A stretch of 53,503 nt of DNA from an uncultured Thomasclavelia sp. (GCA_910588165.1 CAJUOR010000004.1:1-53503); one strand, 5' to 3'; positions 1-8,410 are shown, counted from the stretch's first letter. The notes: generated by a model from the letters alone, not told the origin. A program made the numbers and translations.

Positions 1-1
1 C

Positions 2-1135
2 TTAGTTATTACAGAATTTCCAATCAATGCTTACCAAGACTTTATGTTGGCAACCTTTGGTGAAGGTTGGAAATGGTTTGGGGATATTGCTTCATCATCA
101 ACCATGGGACTAACCGCTTTGATTGCCGTTTTCTCAATTGCTTACTATCTGGGCAAATCTTATCATAGAGATGCTTTGATGTCCGGTGTTATGTCACTTG
201 TAAGTTACTTTATTTTATTGATTCGTGTTGATGGTGGTTTCCAAGCAAGTGATTTTGGGGCAAAAGGTTTGTTTGTTGCCATCATTACCGCAATTATCGC
301 CGTTGAGTTATTTAACTTTGTTTTATCAAAGAATTTAACCATTAAGATGCCTGAAGGTGTCCCACCGGCAGTTTCAAGATCTTTTGAAGCGTTAATTCCT
401 GCCGTTGTGATTTTACCTATATTCCTAGTTATTCGTTTTATCTTTAGTTTAACCCCTTGGGAAAGTATTCATGCCTTCGTCTTTAACATTCTTCAAGTAC
501 CACTTGTTGGGGTGAGCGATTCTTTCTTAGGAATTGTAACAGCGATTTGTGCTTCACATACATTATGGTTCTTCGGTATTCATGGGGCTTCGGTTGTCGG
601 AGCTATTACAGGACCATTGTTCCAATCTGCATCATTAAATAACTTAACTGCTTTTACAGCCGGACAACCATTACCACACGTTGTTACGCAACAATTTTGG
701 GATATGTTTCAAGGTTGGGGTGGTGTAGGCGCTACTTTACCATTAAGTATTATTATGATTTTCTTCTGTAAGTCAAAACAAATTAAAATGTTAGGTAAAT
801 TGACTTTAGGTCCCGGTATCTTTGGTATCAATGAACCTATGGTATTCGGCTTACCGCTTGTTTTAAATCCAACTATGTTGATTCCTTTCTTTGCTTGTCC
901 GCTGATGTGTGTAACCGTATCTTATTGGGTTATGAATTTAGGTCTAGTTTCATGTACAACAGGAACAAATATCCCATGGACGACTCCGCCGATTATTAGT
1001 GGCTTTTTGGCAACGAATGACTGGCGAGCTGCCGTACTACAGGCGATCTTGCTTGTTGTCTGTGGTTTAATCTATTATCCATTTATTAAAGTTTTAGATA
1101 AGAAAATGGTCGAAGAAGAAAAAATGAGTGATTAA
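2..1135 (+). CDS. PTS lactose/cellobiose-family EIIC permease, 5' end outside the window
   Basis: This is the membrane permease subunit of a phosphoenolpyruvate-dependent sugar transport system, which would import and phosphorylate a beta-glucoside or similar disaccharide. The frame is open to the first bases of the window, so the first ATG (position 44) is probably internal and about 60-70 N-terminal residues are missing. About eight hydrophobic segments are visible. The EIIC active-loop region contains SHTLWFFGIHGASVVG, followed by a TLGPGIFGINEPMVFGLP stretch typical of the LacE/CelB family. No EIIA or EIIB domain is attached; they must be encoded elsewhere. A GH4 phospho-glycosidase lies two genes downstream, which suits a phospho-disaccharide route. 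A terminator follows directly. Family assignment is secure; the sugar is unknown. Confidence 0.9.
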   Translation, partial: LVITEFPINAYQDFMLATFGEGWKWFGDIASSSTMGLTALIAVFSIAYYLGKSYHRDALMSGVMSLVSYFILLIRVDGGFQASDFGAKGLFVAIITAIIAVELFNFVLSKNLTIKMPEGVPPAVSRSFEALIPAVVILPIFLVIRFIFSLTPWESIHAFVFNILQVPLVGVSDSFLGIVTAICASHTLWFFGIHGASVVGAITGPLFQSASLNNLTAFTAGQPLPHVVTQQFWDMFQGWGGVGATLPLSIIMIFFCKSKQIKMLGKLTLGPGIFGINEPMVFGLPLVLNPTMLIPFFACPLMCVTVSYWVMNLGLVSCTTGTNIPWTTPPIISGFLATNDWRAAVLQAILLVVCGLIYYPFIKVLDKKMVEEEKMSD

Positions 1136-1141
1136 AATCCA

Positions 1142-1192
1142 TAGAGAATCAACTTTAAGGATAATGTTTCTTTTAAAGTGGATTCTCTTTAA
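1142..1192 (+). terminator. Intrinsic terminator after the PTS IIC gene
   Basis: A 16-bp stem with one mismatch (AGAGAATCAACTTTAA against its complement) closes over a short loop and ends in CTCTTTAAT. The T tract is weak, so some read-through into the next gene is possible. Confidence 0.6.
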
Positions 1193-1235
1193 TGCTTGCA
1201 TATAGAAGCATATATCTTTTGGAAGAAAGGAAAGT

Positions 1236-1262
1236 ATGGCAATTGATCATACGTGGATGTAA
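1236..1262 (+). other. Eight-codon minicistron in the leader of the amidohydrolase gene
   Basis: An ATG at 1236 lies a few bases after a GAAAGGAAAG Shine-Dalgarno stretch and reads eight codons (MAIDHTWM) to a TAA at 1260-1262. The ATG of the downstream gene sits at 1265, two bases past this stop. The best ribosome-binding site in the leader therefore serves this short frame. It may feed ribosomes to the next start by reinitiation, or it may simply be chance. Nothing indicates a function for the peptide. Confidence 0.3.
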
Positions 1263-1264
1263 AG

Positions 1265-2743
1265 ATGAATGAATTCATATTATATAATGCAGTTATTATT
1301 ACGGTAGATAAGCAAAGACGGATTCTAAATCATGGCGCTATCTATATTAAGGAGGATTTAATTCAAGATATTGGCGAAAGCGACAGAATTATTAACCGAT
1401 ATAAAGATGTTAAGAAATACGATTTAAAAAATCATATCATTTTACCCGGACTTATTGATGTGCACGCTCATGCCGGACATTCCTTAATTTACACACTTGT
1501 GAAAGATACGATTTATTGGATGAATGTGCATAATTATATGTATAATCATTGTCTGTCTGATGATTTTTGGAAAGTTGAATCAAGATTTGCCGCAACACAA
1601 AGAGCAAGCTTTGGCGTAACAACCGGACTAAGTGTCATGGGTTCACAATCTATGTGTTATAAAGAAAGCTATGTCGATGAACAAGTTGCAGGCTATAAAG
1701 AAGTAGGGGTACGAAACATCTTAGCTTGTGGGCCGGGTGATATTCCATGGCCTAAAAAATTAAGCCATTGGGAAAATGGTAAGAGAATTAGATATATGGA
1801 AAGCTATGATGAGGCAATTGCTACATTGGAAAAGATTGTGGCAAAACACCACGATACCAATGATTCATTAACCAAAATCTTTGTTTGCCCTTATAAAATT
1901 ATTACTTCCTTGACTTCACAGACTGAATCCGAAGAATGCAATGAGTTAACTGAATTGGATTTAAGAAACTCATATGAAATGAGAAGAATTGCCAAAAGAT
2001 ATCAGACACGCATTCACACAGATGCGTTTAAAGGTATGGTATATTTAGCTCATAAAGATCCCAATGCGCTACTAGGTGAAGATGTGCATATCCAACACGG
2101 ACAAGGTTTATCTTTAGATGAAGTCAATATCATGGCTAAAACACATACTAATTTTAGTTTTTGGCCAACGATTGCCCACTTTAAATCGCAAGCACCGATT
2201 ATGGAAATGATGGCGCAAGGCGTTAATGTTGCGATTTCAACCGACGGTCCATCTTATTCATCAAATTTTGATTTATTCTCTTCAATGCGGAAATGCCAAT
2301 TTTTAGTGCGAGCATTATATAACGAAAGAAACTATCTTCCAAATGAAAAAATAATCGAGATGGTAACAATTGATGCGGCTAAATGTATTGGAATGGAAAA
2401 TGAAATAGGTTCCTTGGAAATTGGGAAAAAGGCGGATATTATCTCTTTGGACATTCACAAAGCTTATTTTATGCCTTATCATGATCCATGTAATTTAGTG
2501 GTTCGCTATGCACATGGCAATGATGTAGATAATGTGATTTGTAATGGAAAATTTGTCGTTAAAGATAAAAAGCTAGTTCAGGTAGATGAAGAAAAAATAT
2601 ATAGAGATGCTCAAAAGATGTCTAATCAATTAGTGAAACAATTGAAAATTGATGGATTTGCTAATCCGATAGATTCACAATGGGGTAAGTATAAAGCGTA
2701 TTATCCTAATAAAAGATTTAATGAAGATAGTTTAGAAGATTAG
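1265..2743 (+). CDS. Amidohydrolase-superfamily protein (Atz/Trz/SsnA-like)
   Basis: Likely cytosolic metal-dependent hydrolase or deaminase of the amidohydrolase superfamily. The metal-binding HAHAGH motif follows PGLIDV near residue 68. A second histidine is in IHTD, a third in IQHGQGL, and the catalytic aspartate is in STDGPSYSSNFD, the pattern of the chlorohydrolase / methylthioadenosine-deaminase branch. The usual HxxE glutamate after the first mid-domain histidine is not present (HTDA instead), so the chemistry may differ from the deaminases. The C-terminus has the family's small beta domain (IGSLEIGKKADIISLD). An in-frame GTG at 1253 would add four residues, but it has no Shine-Dalgarno; the ATG at 1265 gives the family's normal N-terminus. 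The gene sits 18 bases before a GH4 glycosidase, suggesting joint expression. Substrate unknown. Confidence 0.8.
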   Translation: MNEFILYNAVIITVDKQRRILNHGAIYIKEDLIQDIGESDRIINRYKDVKKYDLKNHIILPGLIDVHAHAGHSLIYTLVKDTIYWMNVHNYMYNHCLSDDFWKVESRFAATQRASFGVTTGLSVMGSQSMCYKESYVDEQVAGYKEVGVRNILACGPGDIPWPKKLSHWENGKRIRYMESYDEAIATLEKIVAKHHDTNDSLTKIFVCPYKIITSLTSQTESEECNELTELDLRNSYEMRRIAKRYQTRIHTDAFKGMVYLAHKDPNALLGEDVHIQHGQGLSLDEVNIMAKTHTNFSFWPTIAHFKSQAPIMEMMAQGVNVAISTDGPSYSSNFDLFSSMRKCQFLVRALYNERNYLPNEKIIEMVTIDAAKCIGMENEIGSLEIGKKADIISLDIHKAYFMPYHDPCNLVVRYAHGNDVDNVICNGKFVVKDKKLVQVDEEKIYRDAQKMSNQLVKQLKIDGFANPIDSQWGKYKAYYPNKRFNEDSLED

Positions 2744-2761
2744 TTAAAGGAGATGGTGACT

Positions 2762-4123
2762 ATGAAGATTGCCGTTATTGGTGGTGGGGGTGTTCGTTCT
2801 CCGCTTTTAGCAAGAAGTATTGCCTTTAAATCAAAGGAAATTGGTATTGATGAAGTTGTGTTCATGGATAATCAAAAAGAGCAATTGGACATTTACGGAA
2901 CGATTTCAAAAATCGCCTCTGCCAAAATCAACCCAAATCTTCGCTTTGAATTAACAACTTCGATTGAAGAAGCCGTTAAAGATGCCGATTATATTATTAC
3001 TACCATTCGTGTGGGGAATGATGAAATGCGCATCAAAGATGAAAGAACCGCTCTAGCTCATGGCGTGATTGGGCAAGAAACAACCGGTGCAGCAGGTATT
3101 TCCTTTGCTATGCGAAGTGTAACTGTTTTGGCTAGGTATTGTGAAATAATCAAAAAACTTAGTCAGCCAAATGTGAAAGTATTTAATTTTACCAACCCGG
3201 CAGGTATTGTGACACAGACATTAAGGGATATGGGCTATGATTTTTGTTACGGGATTTGTGATGCTCCGACTAGTCTAATTGAAAGTGTTATACGTATTGG
3301 CGGATATGATAAAGATCGTTTATCCTTTGAATGTATTGGTTTAAATCACTTTTCCTTTATCACATCGGTTAAGTATGATGGTCAAGAGGTGCTTGATGAG
3401 ATTTTGGATAGTCAAGAAATACATCAGCACAGTGATTTAAAGTTTATGGATCAAGCGTTAATGAAGCGTAAAAGAAAGTTGTTTAATGAATATTTGTACT
3501 ATTATTTATATCCAAATGAGGCTTATCGCAATATTTCTCAATCAGCTAAAATTAGATCGGAAATCATCAAAGAGATTAACGATGGTATGAAAGAAGAACT
3601 TCAACAAATAGATATAACTAACGATTTTGAAAGAGCCCTCAAAATATACTCCAAGTGGTATAACAAAAGAGAAGCGTCCTATATGAAAAATGAAACAGGT
3701 ATGGCGCAAGATAAAGAACCTTTCATCTTTGATGTATTCGATAATACAACTAATGGGTATGCCTCTATTGCCTTAAATTATATTACGGCAGTCGAAACAA
3801 AGACAAAGAAGGATTTAGTCTTATGTACAACTAGCCCACATCAACAAGACTTTAGTCAAGATGAAGTGATTGAAGTCAGCTGTACGATTGATGGTAATGA
3901 AGTTAAACCCCATCAAATTCAAATTGAAGATGATTTGATTAAAGAAATGGTACGAAGAATCAAGCAATATGAAAAAGCGGCTTCAAAGGCTTTAAGAAGT
4001 CATCGAAAAAGTGATTTTATTGACTGTTTAATGTTAAATCCATTGGTTTGTTCCTATGTGGTAGCTAAAGATTTGACAGATGCGTTCTTTAAAATCAATA
4101 AAGATTTTTATGAAGAACAGTAA
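2762..4123 (+). CDS. GH4-family NAD-dependent phospho-glycosidase (6-phospho-beta-glucosidase-like)
   Basis: Cytosolic glycosidase that cleaves phosphorylated disaccharides by the GH4 redox mechanism, which uses NAD and a divalent metal. The dinucleotide fold starts at once (VIGGGGVRSP). Family motifs follow: GVIGQETTGAAG, FNFTNPAG, the metal-cysteine loop GICDAP (most relatives have CNxP) and the metal histidine in GLNHFSF. Length, 453 residues, is normal. The ATG at 2762 is chosen over the one at 2753 because AAAGGAG ends directly before 2753. LicH-type 6-phospho-beta-glucosidases are the closest match by eye; a 6-phospho-alpha-glucosidase cannot be excluded. It fits the upstream PTS permease, which would deliver the phosphorylated substrate. 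Confidence 0.85.
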   Translation: MKIAVIGGGGVRSPLLARSIAFKSKEIGIDEVVFMDNQKEQLDIYGTISKIASAKINPNLRFELTTSIEEAVKDADYIITTIRVGNDEMRIKDERTALAHGVIGQETTGAAGISFAMRSVTVLARYCEIIKKLSQPNVKVFNFTNPAGIVTQTLRDMGYDFCYGICDAPTSLIESVIRIGGYDKDRLSFECIGLNHFSFITSVKYDGQEVLDEILDSQEIHQHSDLKFMDQALMKRKRKLFNEYLYYYLYPNEAYRNISQSAKIRSEIIKEINDGMKEELQQIDITNDFERALKIYSKWYNKREASYMKNETGMAQDKEPFIFDVFDNTTNGYASIALNYITAVETKTKKDLVLCTTSPHQQDFSQDEVIEVSCTIDGNEVKPHQIQIEDDLIKEMVRRIKQYEKAASKALRSHRKSDFIDCLMLNPLVCSYVVAKDLTDAFFKINKDFYEEQ

Positions 4124-4155
4124 TCTCATTTTTAAAAAAAGGAGTTTTGATAGAA

Positions 4156-4536
4156 ATGAAGAAAACAAATGATATTCCCGCAAGTTTTATCAAAAGATTG
4201 TTCGCTTTTTGTATAGATGGTCTGGTTTTAAGCTCTATGACCGCAATTATTATGCGAATCAATCCGAATTTATTGATTGTGGTAAGCTTTGCCTATTTCA
4301 TACTCTTTGATGCTTCTAAGAAGCAAGGGACTATCGGAAAACAGATGCTAGGTCTTAAAATCAGCAATCAAGATGGACAAAGGCTCTCCTATTTTCAAGC
4401 TTTTGTCAGACACGTTTTAAAGTATTTTGGCATTTTGTTTCTAGGTATCGGGTATGTCGGATTGCTTTTTAATATGACTCAAAAAAGCGCGTTAGTTGAT
4501 AAGCTATCTAAGACACAAGTTTTAATTCAGGCTTAA
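4156..4536 (+). CDS. RDD-family membrane protein
   Basis: Small membrane protein of 126 residues. The RDD signature is present: an arginine and aspartate in the first hydrophobic segment (RLFAFCIDG) and the GTIGKQMLGLKI stretch after the second. Three to four transmembrane segments are predicted by eye. The start at 4156 has AAAGGAG eleven bases upstream; a TTG at 4147 in the same frame is too close to that site. The gene is 32 bases behind the GH4 gene and probably shares its transcript. RDD proteins are mostly uncharacterised, with some linked to transport, so no role is assigned. Confidence 0.8.
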   Translation: MKKTNDIPASFIKRLFAFCIDGLVLSSMTAIIMRINPNLLIVVSFAYFILFDASKKQGTIGKQMLGLKISNQDGQRLSYFQAFVRHVLKYFGILFLGIGYVGLLFNMTQKSALVDKLSKTQVLIQA

Positions 4537-4635
4537 AGAAATATAATATAAGGCAAAATTCAAGGATAAAAGAAAACCTCCTCTTTCTTAGATTGAATTA
4601 GGCTTTAGAATTATTTAAGTTAATAGATTTAAAAT

Positions 4636-4684
4636 AAAATAGTACATTTGTTAAGTGATGATGACAAGTGTACTATTTTTATTT
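4636..4684 (+). terminator. Bidirectional intrinsic terminator
   Basis: A 16-bp stem (AAAATAGTACATTTGT pairing with ACAAGTGTACTATTTT, one G-T pair) has A runs on the left and T runs on the right. It can stop transcripts from the RDD gene on the plus strand and from the split membrane gene on the minus strand. Confidence 0.75.
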
Positions 4685-4771
4685 ATGTATAATCATTAAA
4701 TAAAGTGCTAGGGGAAGTCAGGTGTAAAATATATTATCTTTATCAATATAAAAGAGAGTTAGATTATCACT

Positions 4772-5142
4772 CTATCTGTGTGATTTTCCTTCATCAAGAT
4801 GGTTAGACTTTACATATAGGTCATATATGCCGAAGCCAGATAAAATCAAATTAACCCATAAATCAGCGCAAAGCATTAAGGCTTTCGGAAAATTCCCCAA
4901 CCATTTGTAATCTATATAATTTAAAACGATAAATATTGCCCATATCAATAAATAACCGATTTTCTTTTTTTGTATATCAATAGATATGCCAATAAATAAA
5001 ATGCCGATAATATATAAGCATTTGCGAATAATGCTGTTTCTGCTTCAAGTTTTAACCATTCTAGCTTAAAATACCATTGACAAATAATAAGCGGTAATGC
5101 TATTATAACAGCCCAGTGATATTTAATGATATATTTTTTCAC
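4772..5142 (-). pseudogene. Small membrane-protein gene split by a frameshift at an A7 run
   Basis: A GTG start at 5142 with AAGGGGG seven bases upstream opens a 65-codon frame that ends at 4945. Coding-like sequence continues beyond that stop in the -1 frame to a TAG at 4772. This second frame reads GYLLIWAIFIVLNYIDYKW, then LGNFPKALMLCADLWVNLI, and ends in DLYVKSNHLDEG. The frames meet at a run of seven A (plus-strand T7 at 4965-4971); one extra A would join them into one protein of about 123 residues with four hydrophobic segments. Likely causes are a homopolymer deletion, a sequencing error, or phase-variable or programmed slippage. The protein family is not recognised. Confidence 0.6.
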
Positions 5143-5316
5143 AGATAATCCCCCTTATTCCATAAAAATATGATTGATTATTATTTACAAATAAGCAAAG
5201 AGGTAATCATGATTTTAATATCGCTGAAAATAGTTTTATCATTTCATATTTTGCTTTTTATCTAAACAAATCATCAACGATTCTTTTGCTTATTTTAAAT
5301 ATTGGATAATTAAATA

Positions 5317-5478
5317 TTAAAAGAAGTAAATTATTTTATCATCACTATATGGAACGAGATATTTATAATCGCTTTCTCTTCTTGATTTTATTATATGATG
5401 ATATTCAAATGAAGTCAAATAAGACGATGGATTTATGGTAAGGGTTAGATTTCTATTCAAGCTTTCAAACGTTATCAT
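5317..5478 (-). other. Possible remnant coding sequence, 53 codons
   Basis: An open frame from an ATG at 5478 to a TAA at 5317 has protein-like composition (for example SSYLTSFEYHHIIKSRRE). The frame stays open upstream for about 17 more codons into the copA promoter region. No Shine-Dalgarno precedes the ATG. It may be the 3' end of a decayed gene. Otherwise 5143-5500 holds nothing I can identify. Confidence 0.2.
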
Positions 5479-5509
5479 CGCATAGTAAGAAAGATGCAGT
5501 TTGCATTGC

Positions 5510-5539
5510 TTGACAATTTCTTTTAATTTTATTTATAAT
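5510..5539 (+). promoter_or_regulatory. SigA-type promoter of the copper operon
   Basis: A consensus -35 TTGACA at 5510-5515 and a consensus -10 TATAAT at 5534-5539 are separated by 18 bases. Transcription would begin near 5546, right at the CsoR-like palindrome. Confidence 0.75.
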
Positions 5540-5546
5540 ATAACCG

Positions 5547-5560
5547 TACCCCATAGGGTA
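5547..5560 (+). promoter_or_regulatory. CsoR-type operator
   Basis: TACCCCATAGGGTA is a near-perfect palindrome with the C-run/G-run layout of known CsoR boxes, followed by another G5 run. It covers the predicted transcription start of copA, so apo-CsoR binding would block the promoter until Cu(I) releases it. The csoR-like gene lies in the same operon, implying autoregulation. Confidence 0.7.
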
Positions 5561-5579
5561 GGGGGCGGAGGTTGAGATT

Positions 5580-8096
5580 ATGAAAGAAAAAATGAATGTT
5601 GGTGGAATGACTTGCAGTGCTTGTCAGGCCCATGTAGAAAAAAGTGTATGTAGCCTTGAAGGTGTTAAGAAAGTTGAAGTTAATCTACTTTTAAACAATA
5701 TGACTGTTGAGTACGACGAGAACAGCGTATCACAAAATGATATTATTAAAGCTGTAGAGAGCGGTGGTTATACAGCTAGTCCATTGAATGAGGACAAGGT
5801 CAAGACATCTTCTGTTGCGGAAGTTCCCGATGAGAGCTTAGATTTGAAAAAGAAACTTCAATGGAGTGTTACCTTACTGATGGTATTGATGTATGTCACA
5901 ATGGGACATATGGTCGGCTTAGCTTTACCGTCTTTTCTTGATGGTGTTAAGAATGCAATTCCGTTTGCGATGACTCAACTCATCTTAACAAGTATCATCA
6001 TGCTTTTACAGAAGCATTATTATATCAATGGGTGGAAAGCTTTAAAACATAAAGCTGCCAATATGGATACTTTAATTATGTTAGGTAGTGGGGCTGCTTA
6101 TATTTATGGTCTATTTGCGATTTATGTCATGGGTTATGGCTTAGGACATGGGGATTTGGAAATCGTGATGCATTATAGACATCAGTTATATTTTGAATCA
6201 GCAGCCATGATTGTTACCTTGATTTCGGTCGGTAAATATTTAGAGTCTAATTCTAAAAAGAAAACATCAGATGCTATTTCAAAGTTAATGCAATTAGCGC
6301 CTGATACAGTAATTGTGCTAAGAGATAATGCTGAAATAGAAATTCCTGTTGAAGAAGTTGTTGTCGGGGATTTGATTGTTGTGCGCAGTGGCGGACGAAT
6401 TGGCGTTGATGGTCGCATTGTTAAAGGGCAAGGCGCATTAGATACCTCTGCTTTGACCGGTGAAAGTCTTCCGGTTGATAAAGGTGTAGGTGATGAAGTC
6501 ATGAGTGCGACAATGCTTTTAAATGGACATATTATTTATGAAGCAACGCATATCGGTTCTGATACAACCTTATCTAAAATTATTGATTTAGTATCTGAGG
6601 CAAGTGCTTCTAAAGCACCAATTTCACGTTTAGCCGATAAAGTAAGTGCTATCTTTGTGCCGACAGTAATTGTAATTGCTTGTATAACTTTGGTGGTTTG
6701 GCTATTACTAGGCTATGATTTCAATTTTGCTTTATCTATGGCTATTTCTGTTTTAGTTATTTCTTGTCCGTGCGCTTTAGGGTTAGCGACACCGACAGCC
6801 ATCATGGTAGGTACCGGTAAAGGTGCTGAAAATGGTATTTTAATTAAATCAGCCGAGAGCTTGGAAATTGCTCATGAAGTTGATACAGTCGTGTTAGATA
6901 AAACAGGAACAATTACTTATGGTAAACCTAGTGTTGTTGCCATTGAAACCATTTTAGATGAAAATCAGTTATTAAGTTATGTTGCCAGTTTGGAAAGTAT
7001 TTCAGATCACCCTTTAGCTCAAGCTATTATAGAAAGAGCCAATGGTTTACCTAAATATGAGGTGTCAGAGGCTAGTAATATTATCGGCAAAGGCTTGATA
7101 GGTGTGGTTGATGGACATCGCTTAGGGATTGGTAATATTGCTTTAGCTCAAGAATTTATGGAGGATATCGACCAAGTTAAAGAAAATTTGGAAGTATTCG
7201 CAAATGAGGGAATGACACCGTTGGTTGTCTGTATGGATAAGCAATGGGTAGGTATGATTGGTATTGCCGACAAGATTAAACCTAATAGTGCTAAAGCAGT
7301 AGCTAAGCTACAAGAGATGGGGATTCATGTCAAGATGTTGACCGGTGATCACCCAACAACAGCTAAAGCTTTAGCTAAGAAATTAAATTTAGATGATGTC
7401 GTAGCGGAAGTTTTACCTGCAGATAAAGAGCGAATAGTAAGAGAGCTAGTTGCTTCTAATCATTGTGTAATGATGGTCGGGGACGGCATCAATGATGCAC
7501 CGGCTTTAATGAGTGCAAGCGTAGGTGTAGCCATTGGTGCAGGTAGTGATATTGCTTTAGATTCTGCGGATATCGTTTTAATGCGAGATGATTTAATAGA
7601 TGTTGTCGGAGCGATAGAATTAAGTCGTTACGTGATTAAAAACATTAAAGAAAATTTATTTTGGGCCTTCTTCTATAACATCATCGGTATCCCTTTAGCA
7701 GCCGGTGTATTTTATCCAATTAACGGTTGGGCTCTAAGTCCGATGTTTGGCGCTGCTGCGATGAGTTTGTCGTCAGTTTGTGTCGTAAGTAACGCTTTAA
7801 GGTTGCGTTTCTTTAAGCCAAGCCTTAAAATAGAAGTGAAGGAAGATACAGAAGTAAAAAAAGAAATAATGAAGGAGGAAAAAGAAATGAAACAAGTGCT
7901 AAACATTGAAGGGATGATGTGCCAGATGTGTGTTAAACATGTCACAAAGGCATTAACTGATTTAGAAGGTGTCAAGGCGTGTGAGGTTAATTTAGAAGCC
8001 AATCAGGCTACTGTAACAGTTGAACAACCTATTTCGGAGGATATTTACCAAAAGGTGATTTCTCAAGCCGGTTATGAATTGAAAGGGATTGTTTAG
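5580..8096 (+). CDS. copA: Copper-exporting P1B-type ATPase with N- and C-terminal HMA domains
   Basis: Membrane pump that exports Cu(I) at the cost of ATP. Domain order: N-terminal HMA metal-binding domain (GGMTCSACQ, cysteines 12 and 15), a membrane block, the actuator domain with LTGES, the ion-channel CPC motif (SCPCALGLATP, near residue 395), the phosphorylated aspartate in DKTGT (near 440), HP in the nucleotide domain (SDHPLAQA), GDGINDAP near 635, two last membrane helices, a charged Lys/Glu linker, and a second HMA domain (GMMCQMC) from residue 770. The start has GGCGGAGG seven bases upstream. A C-terminal HMA domain is less usual and seems to be an in-frame CopZ that may also be made separately. 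csoR follows two bases after the stop. Confidence 0.95.
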   Translation: MKEKMNVGGMTCSACQAHVEKSVCSLEGVKKVEVNLLLNNMTVEYDENSVSQNDIIKAVESGGYTASPLNEDKVKTSSVAEVPDESLDLKKKLQWSVTLLMVLMYVTMGHMVGLALPSFLDGVKNAIPFAMTQLILTSIIMLLQKHYYINGWKALKHKAANMDTLIMLGSGAAYIYGLFAIYVMGYGLGHGDLEIVMHYRHQLYFESAAMIVTLISVGKYLESNSKKKTSDAISKLMQLAPDTVIVLRDNAEIEIPVEEVVVGDLIVVRSGGRIGVDGRIVKGQGALDTSALTGESLPVDKGVGDEVMSATMLLNGHIIYEATHIGSDTTLSKIIDLVSEASASKAPISRLADKVSAIFVPTVIVIACITLVVWLLLGYDFNFALSMAISVLVISCPCALGLATPTAIMVGTGKGAENGILIKSAESLEIAHEVDTVVLDKTGTITYGKPSVVAIETILDENQLLSYVASLESISDHPLAQAIIERANGLPKYEVSEASNIIGKGLIGVVDGHRLGIGNIALAQEFMEDIDQVKENLEVFANEGMTPLVVCMDKQWVGMIGIADKIKPNSAKAVAKLQEMGIHVKMLTGDHPTTAKALAKKLNLDDVVAEVLPADKERIVRELVASNHCVMMVGDGINDAPALMSASVGVAIGAGSDIALDSADIVLMRDDLIDVVGAIELSRYVIKNIKENLFWAFFYNIIGIPLAAGVFYPINGWALSPMFGAAAMSLSSVCVVSNALRLRFFKPSLKIEVKEDTEVKKEIMKEEKEMKQVLNIEGMMCQMCVKHVTKALTDLEGVKACEVNLEANQATVTVEQPISEDIYQKVISQAGYELKGIV
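7887..8096 (+). CDS. Probable CopZ-like copper chaperone made from an internal start in copA
   Basis: Within copA, and in the same frame, an ATG at 7887 is preceded eight bases upstream by AAGGAGG, among the best Shine-Dalgarno sequences in the window. From there 69 codons encode one complete HMA domain with GMMCQMC and ending in GYELKGIV. This is the size and fold of free CopZ/Atx1-type chaperones, which hand Cu(I) to CopA. The residues before the start form a charged linker (EVKKEIMKEEKE). No separate copZ gene is present in this operon, so an internally initiated product would fill that role. The sequence signals are seen; production of the short protein is inferred. Confidence 0.55.
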   Translation: MKQVLNIEGMMCQMCVKHVTKALTDLEGVKACEVNLEANQATVTVEQPISEDIYQKVISQAGYELKGIV

Positions 8097-8098
8097 TC

Positions 8099-8362
8099 AT
8101 GGTTGCTGCAAATCAAAATGAACTTAAGCGTCTATTAAAAACGGCACGAGGGCAGATTGACGGTATCTTGAAAATGATTGAAGAAGATCGCTATTGTATT
8201 GATGTTGCCAATCAATTATTAAGTGTAGAAGGATTGATTAAAAAGAGTCGCCGTAAGATTTTGCATAGCCATTTAGAACATTGTGTAAAAAATGCACACG
8301 ATGAAAAAGAATTAGAAGTTAAAATTTTAGAATTAGAAAAACTTCTTGAGAGAATGGAATAG
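8099..8362 (+). CDS. csoR: CsoR-family copper-sensing repressor
   Basis: Small all-helical DNA-binding repressor of 87 residues. It carries the family's Cu(I)-binding Cys-His-Cys set: the cysteine in EEDRYCIDV, then the histidine and cysteine in LHSHLEHCV. The GQIDGILKMIEEDRYC block is the family hallmark. It starts two bases after copA stops, so the two are translationally coupled, and a CsoR-like palindrome covers the copA transcription start. The presence of both thiolates and the copA linkage argue for copper rather than formaldehyde (FrmR) or nickel (RcnR) sensing. Confidence 0.9.
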   Translation: MVAANQNELKRLLKTARGQIDGILKMIEEDRYCIDVANQLLSVEGLIKKSRRKILHSHLEHCVKNAHDEKELEVKILELEKLLERME

Positions 8363-8368
8363 AATATA

Positions 8369-8410
8369 AAAGCCAAGTAAGGTTACTTTCTTACTTGGCT
8401 GATTTTTTTA
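8369..8410 (+). terminator. Bidirectional terminator between csoR and the convergent P-type ATPase gene
   Basis: AGCCAAGTAAG pairs with CTTACTTGGCT, flanked by A-rich and T7 tracts. It terminates csoR on the plus strand. The stop codon of the minus-strand ATPase gene (8383) lies inside the hairpin, which can also end that transcript. Confidence 0.8.

Noticed and set aside
4965..4971. Programmed -1 ribosomal frameshift signal
   Set aside because: The reading-frame phase at the A7 run does not give the X XXY YYZ arrangement (the base before the first AAA codon is C), and no downstream stem was evident, so mutation or slippage at a homopolymer is preferred.
6182..6502. 106-codon frame antisense to copA
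   Set aside because: Composition is serine/threonine/proline-rich as expected for the complement of a coding region, and it lies over conserved copA motifs.
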